Below, piece by piece: positions 51,010-62,715 of a stretch of 64,000 nucleotides of DNA (position 1 is the stretch's first letter; the number at the start of each line of letters is the position of its first letter). The notes below the pieces were generated by a model. The model saw only the letters and a list, made by a program, of their open reading frames with translations, made no database searches and was not told where the DNA came from. Made by a program: the position numbers and the translations under genes. Origin of the DNA: Corydoras sp. C115 (taxonomy: Eukaryota > Chordata > Actinopteri > Siluriformes > Callichthyidae); NCBI GenBank assembly GCA_019802505.1, contig JAFMOC010000025.1, positions 278,501 through 342,500 on the forward strand, written 5' to 3'.

Positions 51010-52165
51010 CCAAAAAGAAATAATAATAAAAAAAACATCACATATATATTCACATATGAGATCAAATATATTGCACATGTAGTTATCTATATCATGCTTA
51101 TTTGTACAGCACCAAACAGTTTTCATATAGTATTCATATATACATACATGTAACAATGTAGAGAAAAGAAAGAAGGAAATGGAAGGAAAGAACAGCATAA
51201 GAAAAAGCAGGTGAACAAAGGGTAAAATTAAAAAATGAAAAGAATGAATAGACAAAACCTTGTATTTTTTTGTGAAGAAAAGAAAAAGAAAAGAACAAAA
51301 GGGTAAAGAATATGTGAGCATAAAATATGTTGAGTAATAAAAAAACGTATTGGACAACAAAAAAAAGAAAAAGAAAAAGGAATGAGAATGATAAATATTT
51401 TTTCATGTTCATGTAATCTTGCTGCCAATTCCTGTATGTTTCTTCAGCTTCACGGAGGTCTCACTCAGGCCTGTCTGTAGAATTTGGGCAGAGGGGGATG
51501 ATAGGTGTGTGTGTGTTTAGGCAGCCTGTAGGTCATTACCATGATAATGCGTACTAAGAGCAAAAAAGAGTCAGGTTTTTAGTTTGTTTGTACAGATTAA
51601 TTCTGGTATTACTTTGGCTCAAAGCACTCTGAATTCTGGTCAATCTCTATTTTTGGTGAATATTCTAAGATGATGACAGGAACTTTTTGTAAGTCGCTCT
51701 AGATAAGAGCATCTGCCAAATGCCATAAATGTAAATGTAATGTAAATGGATGAACACAATTAGTTTGGTTATTTTTTTCTAAACTGTCATTTTGAACCCA
51801 TTTATCTTTTTTTAAAAGAAAAACATTAATAAATTATTTTAGAAAAACTTCTGCATATTTCTTGAAACAGATTGTAAATCAACAATTTGTTCAAAATCTG
51901 CACCACCATGCCACAAAGAGATATAAGTTTTAAATCTAACCAGTTGATTTCACAACTGTTTACAGTATGAGACAGACGTTTGTGTGAGGTGTGAGTTTAG
52001 CTCTACTCCCCCCTGCAGAGTCCTCAGGTAATGGCCACATTTACAAATGAAAGGATGCTAATTGGAGCCATCAGAGTCAACAGTTTGGACTAAGGGTCTT
52101 TTGACCCACTCTCAGGACTTCAGGGGGTAGGTTGAAAATCCTGGGACTTCGAGTGTTAATAAAAC
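51010..52165 (-). other. cdkn3 5' intron, purine-rich tract and SINE-B tail
   Basis: A purine-rich plus-strand stretch lies at 51165-51400, read as polypyrimidine in transcript sense. A SINE-B-type tail lies at 51683-51748 (GTAAGTCGCTCTAGATAAGA ... TAAATGTAAATG). No coding exon is recognised. Confidence 0.5.
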
Positions 52166-53520
52166 GGGTAGCTCTAGTCCTTCAAGCTGAGCCGTTTGTC
52201 CAGCAGTGACATTATTGACAATAACACACCTCCGCTTCACACTCCTTTTAATGTTTAATATACAATACATAATTTTGCGTAATTTTAGGGAATGTTTTGG
52301 ACAGCAGGAGTTGGACTGCACATACAGCTACATTGCAGTGTGAATGCAAATGTGTATCAGAACCTGCTTCAAAAACACTGATAAAGACAAAATGACACTG
52401 ATTCGAGGTTCTGCATGTCAGTCTGGAATACATTTCAATTAGTTGCCTGGCTCTAATTTCCTTACTGTTAATATTTGATCCATTCTAAAAAAAAAAAAAA
52501 AAAAAAAAAGAAATACTGCAACCGGATATTTTACTGAATTGCATTTTTATTCAAAAATCACTCAGCCCTAATTTAAGACTGTTTGGTGCTCTTATGCCCA
52601 GAAGGTTTACTGCAAGAAATTCTGCCATAACAACCAATAACAAACTTCACTGAAGGACATCGAAGCAAGATGAAGTAATAACAGGTCTCGAAGGCCCCCA
52701 TATATCCAAAGCTACACACAATAAACTAGATTAGCTAGATAAGTTAGTGCCTCTGTGCAACAAGAGTCAGTCGACATTTAAAATAATATTAAAACAACTC
52801 ACAAAAATCTTTATATGTACTATGCAAATTCAATTTAACAAAATTCTGTAACATTCTCTAAACAGTTTCTTTACGCATCTGTTTTATTAGTTTCAGTTCC
52901 CACACTGATGTATTTAATAGTTCTACAATTAAAGTCCATCAGTTTCTATACATACTTTATTAGTCTTATTTACTTTATTTTCCAACAGGACCAACTTCAT
53001 GGATGACATTTCTTAAAATGGTTTATAAAACATGTAGTTCCAGCCTTTAAATCTGATTGGCAGAGCTGTTTGTCCAGCCATCATAACAATAACACAAACT
53101 TCTGACTGCTTCATATTCGTATCAATGAAATGCATAAAAAAAACAAAAACAAAAAAAAAAACATTATTTTCCCAAAGATTTTTGAAAACTGCGTTCTGTA
53201 ATCTGACCACTAGATGACAGTATTTGGTTGTTAGAGAAACCAGAAATCTGTTACTCAGCGATTAGTGTTCACTTTAAAAAACGAACTAAATTACATTACG
53301 GAAGACCAGTTTATTAATGATTTTGCTTTCAAAAAATGCATAAAACAAAACTTTTTATTATAGTGTGTTTGTAAAATGCAATAAGGCACGCCAGGTTGTG
53401 CATTATTGTGAATAAATCATGGGAAAGAGGTGTTGAGCAAAGTGTTGAGCCTAACACCACTTTCTTGTGCTTTATTCACAACAATGCAAACCCTCTGTTG
53501 CCTTACTGATTTAACGCAAT
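52165..53520. repeat. Foldback MITE (FB) copies, 52170-52400 and 53020-53520
   Basis: The first has GAGCCGTTTGTCCAGCAGTG and TGACATTATTGACAATAAC. The second has TTTAAATCTGATTGGCAGAG, CCACTAGATGACAGTATTTG, AATCATGGGAAAGAGGTGTT and a CACCACTTTCTTGTGCTTTA right half, so most of the family consensus is present. An A19-22 run lies at 52490-52509. Confidence 0.6.
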
Positions 53521-53689
53521 GACAATAATGCAGTGATTTAGTGTGTTTTGTCTTGTACACATGGATCACAGCAGCAGCAGAGCATCACAGATGAAAGATT
53601 ATAGCATAACAAACTGTGCTACAACAGATGAGCTTGTCTTAATTTTACATTTACTTTACTTGGACATACCTAATAGATTGCACAGTGGG

Positions 53690-54060
53690 TAAAAAATAGC
53701 TTTTATGGTCACTGCACTAGCGTACAGCAGTGAAATTGTAAGCTGTCCTACTGGTGCAATCACACACAGACAATTTGACATTAAACAACAGTGCAGAGTG
53801 TGTAAACATTGATTATCCTGATGGACTACAGCATCTCAGGGTCACTGCAGTGCTGTAAAAAAACTGCCTGAGTAATACATGTGCTGTGGGGGCCACATAA
53901 TTAGAAATTGAAGGGGGGCTTGTACAAATATAACAATATTATCCAAAAAAAAAAATAGATGGACTGCAGTCTGCAATGAAGGAACTATAAAGTTAAAATA
54001 CATTATAAGTGAGCTGATAAAATAAACAATGAGAGTAGAGACAAGAAAATGTACCTAATA
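53690..54060. repeat. Unclassified interspersed repeat
   Basis: GTAAGTGAGCTGATAAAAT-type text (54006-54040) also appears in altered form at 47713-47755 (GGTAAGTGGAACTG ... GGACAATAAGTGGAGC). The boundaries and class are not resolved. Confidence 0.4.
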
Positions 54061-54129
54061 ATATGTCTGGTGTGTGTATTTCTCCCTCAGTACACAGCAA
54101 TTGTATATTTATTACACATTTAAAACATC

Positions 54130-54262
54130 TCATCTCATCTCATTATCTTCTGCTTAATATTCTACTGGGGTTGCGAAAGGGCAAGGTTCCCCATGCCCAT
54201 CCAGGGGGGGTATTTCTAGCACTGGGCAGATACACCCAGGACAGAGCTATCATCACATGGTG
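54130..54262 (-). mobile_element. SINE-A 3' fragment
   Basis: CATTATCTTCTGCTTAATAT to CAGATACACCCAGGACAGAG. It lies in the probable cdkn3 first intron. Confidence 0.75.
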
Positions 54263-55019
54263 TAATTTTTTTACTTCAGACCTTTATTGATTAAATCTCG
54301 ATCATTTGCACGTGACTTTACCTTTATACAGGAGTTAATACTCCTAATAAATAAATAAATACTTTTAATAAATAAAAAAAGAACAGAGCAGTGCTCACTT
54401 TTTGGCAGTAAAAGGAGATGACAGATGCTGCAAAAAAAAAAAAACTATAAGCAAAAGTTGGCGCTTACAATTAAATTTACTAGTGACCTATACTTTAAGC
54501 AAATTCCTATTAATATATACTTTATTGTCTTTATAAATTTTAATGATCTTAAAGACAAACATTCTATCTTCATCTCCTCCAACTAAGCTCAATACACTAC
54601 CAAACATCCTCATGCTGCTCTGTTCGTTTTTAACTATCGCCCGATGCTTTAAACCACAGGATCTTTCGATCATTACTCGTTGTAATTCTTTACTTCGGAC
54701 ATTTTTAATGATTACGTCTCGATCGCACGTGACGTTCCCCTTATACAAGATTTGAACAGGTTAGGCTAAGCTAAGCTAGCTCTTAAGCCAACTGTCAGAG
54801 AAACGTTAGACCTATACAACATCGTATTTAGCGTTAGTTTATAGTACTGCTGCTCATACAACAGACACAAGACCTAAACTCTCGTCCAAACGATGTTTAA
54901 CGGTTTCCAAAAATGTAAAATTAAGTTAATCCACGTATAAAGTAACAAAACAAAAGTCGTAACAAAAAGCAAACAATTATAGAATCGTTTAAATGAATCG
55001 ATTATAACGATTAAAAATG

Positions 55020-55180
55020 GTTAAATACCGTCTTTTATGGATAGAGAGACTTCTTTAGCTTTTACCAACTGCACCTTCAAGACTCTGCGCTTTATTTTGA
55101 TAATTTTAAATCACTCAACCAGCACAGACGGCCAATAAGATTTCAGAGGCTCAAGTAGACCCGCCTACTTCATGACAACC
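55020..55180 (-). promoter_or_regulatory. Candidate cdkn3 promoter and first exon
   Basis: In transcript sense an inverted CCAAT (TTATTGG, about 55128-55134) is followed roughly 25 bp later by TTTAAA (about 55110), and then possible donors (CAGTTG/GTAAAA, AAGACG/GTATTT). The CCAAT-plus-CHR-like arrangement is typical of late cell-cycle genes. The exact exon and start site are not provable here. Confidence 0.35.
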
Positions 55181-55237
55181 GCACATACTGAAGTGGTTCT
55201 TAACAACACAAACAATAACGTACTACAAACAATACAA

Positions 55238-55575
55238 CGGTGGCTTAGTGGTTAGCACGTTCTCCTCTCAGCACTAGGGATTCCCGGTTCGAATCCCCAT
55301 CTGGGTGGAGTTTCCATGTTCTCCCCGTGTTTGCGTGGGTTTCCTCCGGGTTCTCCGGTTTCCTCCCACAGTTCAAAAACATGGATCAAGTCAATTGAAT
55401 TCTCAAAATTGCCCCATATAGAGTGTGTCTGAGTGAGTGAGTGTGTGCCCAGCGATGGATTGGCACCCTGTCCTGGGTCTATCTGCCCAGTGCCCGAGAT
55501 GTTCTCCCCTGGATGGGCATGGGGAACCCCACCGCGACCCCAGTAGAGGATAAAGCGGGAGATAATAAATGAATT
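55238..55575 (+). mobile_element. SINE-A, first bases of the head missing
   Basis: CGGTGGCTTAGTGGTTAGC to GGGAGATAATAAATGAAT. It abuts a second SINE piece in inverse orientation. Confidence 0.88.
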
Positions 55576-55680
55576 ATCCTCTATTAGGGTTGCGGTGGGG
55601 TTCCCCATGCCCATCCAGGGGAGAACGTCTCTGGCGCTGGGCAGATAGACCCAGGACAGGGCGCCAATCCATCGCTGGGC
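55576..55680 (-). mobile_element. SINE-A 3' part, tail-to-tail with the 55238 copy
   Basis: TATCCTCTATTAGGGTTGCG to CCATCGCTGGGC. The two tails meet without spacer, suggesting a foldback or twin-type insertion event. Confidence 0.85.
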
Positions 55681-55782
55681 CAGTTATACATACATTTATA
55701 AATAAATAATGAGTCCTTGAAAAGAAATTTTTGTGGAAGCCTATTCATAACAAAATTGTAATGCATTGAAAATCAAGTTACT

Positions 55783-56024
55783 GGGCAGATAGACCCAGGA
55801 CAGGACGCCAATCCATCGCTGGGCACACACTCACTCACACAGACACACTCTATATGGGGCAATTTTGAGAAGTCAATTGACTTGATCCATGTTTTTGGAC
55901 TGTGGGAGGAAACCGGAGAACCCGGAGGAAACCCACGCAGACACGGGGAGAACATGGAAACTCCACCCAGATGGGGATTCGAACCGGGAATCCCTAGTGC
56001 TGAGAGGCGAACGTGCTAACCACT
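55783..56024 (-). mobile_element. SINE-A 5' part
   Basis: CTGGGCAGATAGACCCAGG to AACGTGCTAACCACTAA. The host word TGTAATGCATTGAAAATNAAG occurs on both sides, an unusually long (about 25 bp) repeat for a SINE target duplication. Confidence 0.82.
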
Positions 56025-56351
56025 AATGTGTTGTAATGCATTGAAAATAAAGTTACTATGATTAATTCTAATACTATACTATACTATACTCTACCCGCCT
56101 ACTTCATGACAACCGCGCATACTGAAGTGGTTCTTAACAATACAAACAAAAATGTACTACAAACAAGTACAGCGCAACAGTTATACATACATTTATAAAT
56201 AAATAACGAGTCCTTGAAAATAATTTTTGTGGAAGCCTTTTCATAACAAAATTTAATGCATTGAAAATAAAGTTACTATGATTAATACTAATACTATACT
56301 ATACTATAATATACCTTGCTTATACTATATTTGTATTTATTTACAAAATAC

Positions 56352-56664
56352 ATGGCACGTGGATTAGTGATTAGTATGTTGGCCTTTCAGAGCTGGGAAT
56401 CCAGATTCAAATCCTAATCTGTTTCCATGTTCTACCTGTGTCTGCATGGATTTCCTCCGGGTTCTCTGATTTCCTTCCACAATCCAAAAACATGGATTCA
56501 AGGTGAATTTGCTGCTCGAAATTGCCCCTATATAGTGTGTGAGTGTGTGGCCAGCGATGATTTGATATCCCGTACTGTGTATCTGCCCAGCGCTTGAAAT
56601 GTTTACCCCGGAATGAGAATAGTGAACCCTCCTTTCGACCCTAGTATAGGATTGAGTGGAAGAT

Positions 56665-56696
<32 letters not shown>
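56352..56696 (+). mobile_element. SINE-A, diverged, followed by (GT)n
   Basis: GGCACGTGGATTAGTGATTAG to AGTGGAAGATCATG, then a 29-bp GT tract (56668-56696). Confidence 0.78.
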
Positions 56697-56697
<1 letters not shown>

Positions 56698-57170
56698 ATT
56701 TTTACATTTTACATTTGGTTTGAATGCAAACCATTCACAATGCGGTACACAGTCACATGTACACATAGGCATGCGTGATTCTTAGAAAGCATCCGTTTTT
56801 CCATACGTGTAGCTGTGGAAAAACACTGGTTACGTTCATGTCATCCTACACATGTACACTTCATGTCATCAAATACAGCGGCCTGTTTATTTATATTCGT
56901 GTTCTTTATTTATCTGTGGATCTGTCAAACAGCCATAGTGTTGGAGAGAGCATGTCCCAGTGTAAACGCTATCGTTGTAACAGCAAATGAGTAAAAAAAA
57001 ATATATATATATCTATATTTTTTACTCATGTTCCTCCCGATATGTTTTTTTGCTCATGTCCCTTTAGGGGCTCAGTAAGGGGCTCTGTAAAATAGTGTGC
57101 ATTATTTGGGTTTCTTTAGGCATTTTAATTACTTATTAGTTTTTTGATTGTATGCATCGCTTCTCAAAAG
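56697..57170 (+). other. Intergenic, nothing recognised
   Basis: A 71-codon frame at 56775-56990 shows no familiar domain and is probably chance. Confidence 0.4.
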
Positions 57171-57175
57171 TATTG

Positions 57176-57303
57176 CAACCAGCGATAGATTTGCGCCCTG
57201 TCCTGGGTGTATCTGCCTAGCGACCGAAGCGTTCTCCCCTGGATGGGCATGGGGAACACCCCCGCGACCCTAGTAGAGGATAAAGCAGAAGAGGATGGAT
57301 GGA
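57176..57303 (+). mobile_element. SINE-A, 5'-truncated
   Basis: ACCAGCGATAGATTTGCGCC to GAAGAGGATGGATGGAT, with a GGAT tail. Confidence 0.82.
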
Positions 57304-57544
57304 TCTTCTGCTTTTGTGGACTTTTTACATTTAGCATAATTTTTAAGAGGTTGAACTGAAGAAGGAAGGACATTGGCAATAATCTTAGAGAAACAATTTT
57401 TGGCACCTATTGGTCTAAGAAATGTTACAAAGTCATTAGCAAACCCTTTCAAGACTAGCATACAGTAAAAAAGATCATTTACAAGTAAAAAAATCACATA
57501 AAACAAATGACCGTCGTTATCAAATTTGGACATCACAATAACTT

Positions 57545-57872
57545 GGTGCTTAGCACATTCGCCTCTTATTGCTGTGAATTCCACTTTCGAATCCCTATCT
57601 GGGTGGAGTTTCTCTGTTCTCCTTGTCTCCGCATGGGTTTTCTCCAGGTTCTCCGGTTTACTCCAAACACAAGGTATATTGACTGCTTTAAATTGCCCTA
57701 TATAGTGTGTAATTGTGTGTGTGTCTGTGTAAGTTAGTTTGGCCAGCGATAGATTGGAGCCCTATCCTGGGTGTATATGCCCAGTGGTCAATTGTTCTCC
57801 CCTGGATGGGCATAGGGAACCCACCTGCGACCGTAGTAAAGGATTATGCAGAGTATAATGAAAGAATGAATG
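57545..57872 (+). mobile_element. SINE-A, diverged full-length
   Basis: GGTGCTTAGCACATTCGCC to GTATAATGAAAGAATGAATG. The very start of the head is missing. Confidence 0.78.
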
Positions 57873-57879
57873 AGTTAAT

Positions 57880-59600
57880 TAATTATCTACAGTATATTAA
57901 TAACAAGGTTTAATTTTGTTGAGTCATGCACAGCCTCTGGGCGGCAGTATGGAAGCGAATACCATTTTAATATCCAAAATAATAGTTTATATAAATAATG
58001 CAAATTTATTGTGACAAATATTGAATGGACAACACAAGCACAAGACAAACAAAGGAGAAAAGCTTACATACTTATACACATGATCAAAGTGACAAGGTCA
58101 TGATTATTAACCCAATGAGCTGATACAAAATTGCAGAGCAAAACACAGGAAAAAAGGTTGCGAATGCAAAGGTTTAATTATTTTGCTAAAACAAATAAAG
58201 TGGATAAATTACTAAATAGGATTTAAGATGAGGCCTTAGTAGAGACAAATATGAGTGGCCGTATAAGTAAATATCTGACCTTTTCCCCACATTATTTCAT
58301 TACAGTATTTAATTTTACAGAAATTTGAACTTGAACAGCATAAACTGCCATGGTGACAAAATGAGGACACATTTTTTGCTTTCAACTTTTTACAATAAAC
58401 ATGTTGATGTTTGGTCTAAATTGCTCATGGCAGCAATGTGGTTCTGGACCAGCTGCAATGTGAAACGAGCAAAGGATTTAATAAACAAGATATGAATCAG
58501 ACTTGCTATTTTACAAGTTTATTTTTTAACATTGTGAACAAATTTGATTTTAAAGATAATGTTTCTTTCTTACACATGATGACCAGTCTAAACAAAAACA
58601 TACAGTTTATTAAATGAACAGTTAGTTTTAGCTTCATTACTCACTGTGTGTATGGATAAAATGTAACATGTTTGTGTGGAGAAGCCATGCCATTTTTGAC
58701 ATACCAAAATAAGACGGTCGGCAGAGGATGAACATTTGGTCCATTGCGTTTTCAGCTTATAGCTGTAAATGTATAATTTGCTTTGAATGTTGCATTGCAA
58801 TGTTGGAAAATGGCCATACCTTTGGTGTTACTTAAAGTCATACAGATTATTTAGATTATGTTTTACTATCACTCACAAACAGTACATGGCAGTGTGAATT
58901 TTCAGTCCTAAGACCCATATTCAGATAATCCATACATAACTGAATGTCTACAAACAGGATGTAGGAGATAATATGGACTTGTCAATAAAGGTTTTATATA
59001 AAGTATGTGTATGACTGACAACATAAAATACTTTGACTGGGGCCAAATCTAAATTTATTTATGTACTGGTCAGTGGCAATCCTACAGTTTCTAAATATTC
59101 TGGAGTTTTTGCCCATATAAAAGAGAAATGAAGAATAAAAATTCTATTAAATATCCCAAACTTAGCAGCAAAAAGGATAAAAATAAAACTTACCTGTATT
59201 AATACACTTATGAGCCAAAATGTTGAGACCCTGCATACATATGACAGGTCACGTACCTAAATATTACTGCAGACCAAGTACAGCTTTTTAAAGCTTGTTG
59301 TACCCATTGCCATCTTAATGTTAGTACTGTGTACAACCGCCAAAAATAAATTAAAGGCTATGAAGCGTTTGTGCTATGGTTTGAAATAAGAAGATTAAGC
59401 TGTCACAGATTTTAAAGCTTACTTAGCAGATTAGATTAAATAATGATCAAGTTTATACTACAGTGTAGCTGAGTTTTCCCTAACTTGTGTTGTTCTCTCA
59501 TTTGTAAGTCATTTTGGATAAAAGTGTTTAAATGACAAAATGAAAAGCTGCAAATATTTTCTAACATTTTAATAATAACTGGCACATGCTATCTTAAAGA
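57880..59600 (-). other. Region past the ablim1-like gene, nothing coding recognised
   Basis: This may include distal 3' UTR. A SINE-B-type tail lies at 59494-59545 (TTTGTAAGTCATTTTGGATA). No gene is supported. Confidence 0.4.
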
Positions 59601-59608
59601 CTTCAATA

Positions 59609-59609
59609 T

Positions 59610-59701
<92 letters not shown>
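59609..59701. repeat. (TA)n microsatellite, about 93 bp
   Basis: A nearly pure TA tract with one early C interruption. Confidence 0.95.
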
Positions 59702-59704
<3 letters not shown>

Positions 59705-59841
59705 TATTGTATACAGTGCATTCAGCACTTAAGTTCAGTTCAGTTTTTCCTCTCAGTAGATGAAAACAGGAACACTTTTATTAATAAAATGACCCATAAT
59801 GATGTTTCTGATATTAGTATTAGTATATTTAATTTTTGCTT

Positions 59842-60194
59842 AGGCGGCACGGTGGCTTAGTGGTTAGCACGTTCGCCTCTCAGCGCTAGGGATTCCCGGT
59901 TCGAATCCCCATCTGGGTGGAGTTTCCATGTTCTCCCCGTGTCCGCGTGGGTTTCCTCCGGGTTCTCCGGTTTCCTCCCACAGTCCAAAAACATGGATCA
60001 AGTTAATTGAGTTCTCTAAATTGCCCCATATAGAGTGTGTTTGAGTGTGTGAGTGTGTACCCAGCGATGGATTGGCGGCCTGTCCTGGGTCTATCTGCCC
60101 AGCGCCCGAGATGTTCTCCCCTGGATGGGCATGGGGAACCCCACCGCGACCCTAATAGAGGATAAAGCGGGAGATAATGAATGAATGAATGAAT
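59842..60194 (+). mobile_element. SINE-A, full length, AATTTTTGCTT duplication
   Basis: Duplications lie at 59831-59841 and 60195-60205. Both promoter boxes are intact and the (ATGA) tail is clean, so it looks young. Confidence 0.93.
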
Positions 60195-60482
60195 AATTTT
60201 TGCTTTGCATATTTATTTATTTTTTAAAATGGAATATCTACAGTATATTTAGGAAGTGATCACAATGTTTTGGCTCATCAGTGTTCGGTTTTAGCCTTAG
60301 TAGAGCAAAAAGAAAATATTTGCTATGTGTTGTACAGTGATGTTTTAAAAGTTTTATTTTTTCTGCATACGTTTGACCTCAAAATATTAGATTTTTAAAC
60401 TAGTACTAAAAGTACATAAAGAGGACTTTAGATTTTGTCAATTAAACCATCGACAGAATACTAGACTATATTAATGAAGGAC

Positions 60483-60796
60483 GGGCGACACGGTGGCTTA
60501 GCATGTTCACTAGGGATTCCCAGTTCGAATCCCAATCTGGGTGGCGTTTCCATGTTCTCCCCGTGTCTGCGTGGGTTTCCTCCCACAATCCAAAAACATG
60601 GATCAAGGTCAATTGAATTCTCCAAATTGCCCCATATAGAGTGTGTTTGTGTGAGTGAGTGAGTGTGCCCAGCGATAGATTGGTGCCCTGTCCTGGGTGT
60701 ATCTGCCCAGCACTCGAAACGTTCTTCCCTGGATGGGCATTGGGAACCCCACCGCGACCCTAGTACAGGATAAAGCAGAAGATAATGGATGGATGG
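60483..60796 (+). mobile_element. SINE-A with head deletion, 13-bp duplication
   Basis: ATTAATGAAGGAC lies at 60470-60482 and 60797-60809. About 20 bp between the A and B boxes is lost and the B box reads GTTCGAATCC. It has a GGAT tail. Confidence 0.9.
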
Positions 60797-61202
60797 ATTA
60801 ATGAAGGACAATGTTCCAATTATACATAATAGCATATATAACAATAAAGTTCGGTAAAAGTAAAAAAAAAAAAGAGGCAGATGATGCGAAAGTGAAATTA
60901 GGAAGGTCTTATCAATAAGATGAGAGTGTCGACTTAGTTTAAAAAACAGGATCAAAGTCTAATCATATACTTCCACAAACATGTCTTTTGAAAATCAGAC
61001 TTTGATAAAAACCCTCTTTAAAAACAAAAACACTTACATTTGACTGTTCTTCATTTAGCTAAAAACAGCTGATTCTAACTTTCCAAATACCCATTTAATA
61101 CAAAGAGTTCACATACTTTTGCCACTTCAAATATGTATTATTGGAATATATTCTTGAATAAATATATAACTAATAATTTTTTATTTTATAAAATATTTCA
61201 TT

Positions 61203-61760
61203 TTTATTCCTCATCTACATTTTGTATCTTTTTTAAATCTGTTAAGTGTTAAGGCCAAATTTATGCAGAAATATAAGACATTTAAAAACTTTTCAATCAA
61301 ATTATCAAGCACCACTGCACAAAAGTAAAATCTGCAGATTTCAGGTCTAAGCAAAATAGTCTTTCCAAATGAATGTCCCAAGGCTGAACGTGTACAATTA
61401 TATAAAATATATTTATCTGGTATAACATTACCCTTCACATTAACTTGGGGGTGTTCAGATGAATTTGATCATACATTGTATAATAGTATGCATATAATTG
61501 GCTATTTACCACAGTTGCAACTCCAGTGAGAAACCCATTATTTGTAAAATCTTGCTTCAAAATACAGAGAAAATTTTTTTTTTTGCTTTTTGATGATACA
61601 TTATAATCAAACTAATGCCGCATATAAGGATCTTGTGATGCAGTGCTATATTAATAAGCAATATGATTTCCACAGTTTTTCCATTAATAGCCCCATATTA
61701 GGGTCAGAGGTGAAAAAAGGATGACAGATGAGATATATGGCTACAGTAAAGTTCATCTGT
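61203..61760 (-). terminator. ablim1-like 3' UTR, candidate polyadenylation signal
   Basis: On the minus strand, AATAAA (61208-61203) lies about 550 nt past the stop. The UTR may extend farther. Confidence 0.4.
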
Positions 61761-62660
61761 TTAGAAGAGCTTAGCTTTTTTCTTCATATCATTCCGCTTC
61801 CACAAAGGCAATTTGTCAAATTCTTGAATCTCCATTCCAAACATGTCCAAAAAAACCTCAGGAGCCAGATGGCGCTATAGAGTGAAAGGGAAATAAAATT
61901 AATCATTTGAGGAAAAAAAATGTTTAGGTGTTAACCTTCAAGTTTTTATGAAAGAAAAAAAAGATATCCATTGATGCACTTTTGTATTCGTATCGGAGGA
62001 CAGATGTATTAAAGGTTTAAACTTCTGCTTTATTATTTTACTGTATACAAAATTGTGCATATATAAGTCATGCATACAACAAATAACCCTGGAAAGGCTT
62101 TTTATAAGATTTATAAGTAGAATCAATAATAAACCGAAGCTTGAAATGCCTTTTACTGGGATTAAAAGGGAAATGGGGGCAAAAAATGTCCTTTTTGCCT
62201 TGTTCCTTACTCGTTTATTAACCACAGCTGGGACTTTGTTTTGTTAATTACTTCTCTGTTTTTGAGAACAAGCACAGGTCCTTTGAGTTTACTTCTGAAA
62301 ACTTTAACCTTTTTGAGCATGTAAATAGACCTCTTTCAGATGCTATCTGCTATCTGGATTGATGGGGTTTATTGCTACACTTACCTGGATCAGGGTAAAC
62401 TTCACAGTCTTAGATATGCACACTTACCTCTAGTCGGGTTCTGTCCACATCCCTGGGCAATTTTATACGACCACGGCTGGTGATTATAAGCATTTCATAT
62501 GGATACACCTTTAAAAAGATATCACTTAATTAGTAAAACATGTTAAAATAGTAAGATAAATACACTAACATGACAAGATTCTTACCTTTGGTTCCAACAT
62601 ATTAGGCATTGAAACTCCTCTGTCCATTCTGCTTACATTCTGCTGGCCATCTTGCAAGGG

Positions 62661-62715
<55 letters not shown>

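Larger units (their letters stand above)
55150..56290. repeat. Tandem duplication: SINE-filled copy and empty copy
   Basis: Copy 1 (55158-55235, 55681-55780, 56028-56090) is broken by three SINE pieces. Copy 2 (56093-56290) is continuous (GCCTACTTCATGACAACCGC, GTTATACATACATTTATAAA, TGCATTGAAAATAAAGTTAC). Copy 2 thus preserves the pre-insertion state. Confidence 0.82.

Noticed and set aside
51165..51400. Purine-rich tract as a coding exon on the minus strand (Phe/Leu-rich frames)
   Set aside because: The frames are low-complexity F/L/S runs from a polypyrimidine strand and do not fit the cdkn3 reading frame.
54543..54755. 70-codon ORF upstream of cdkn3 (and its antisense partner)
   Set aside because: No recognised domain and no splice context; probably chance in the first intron.
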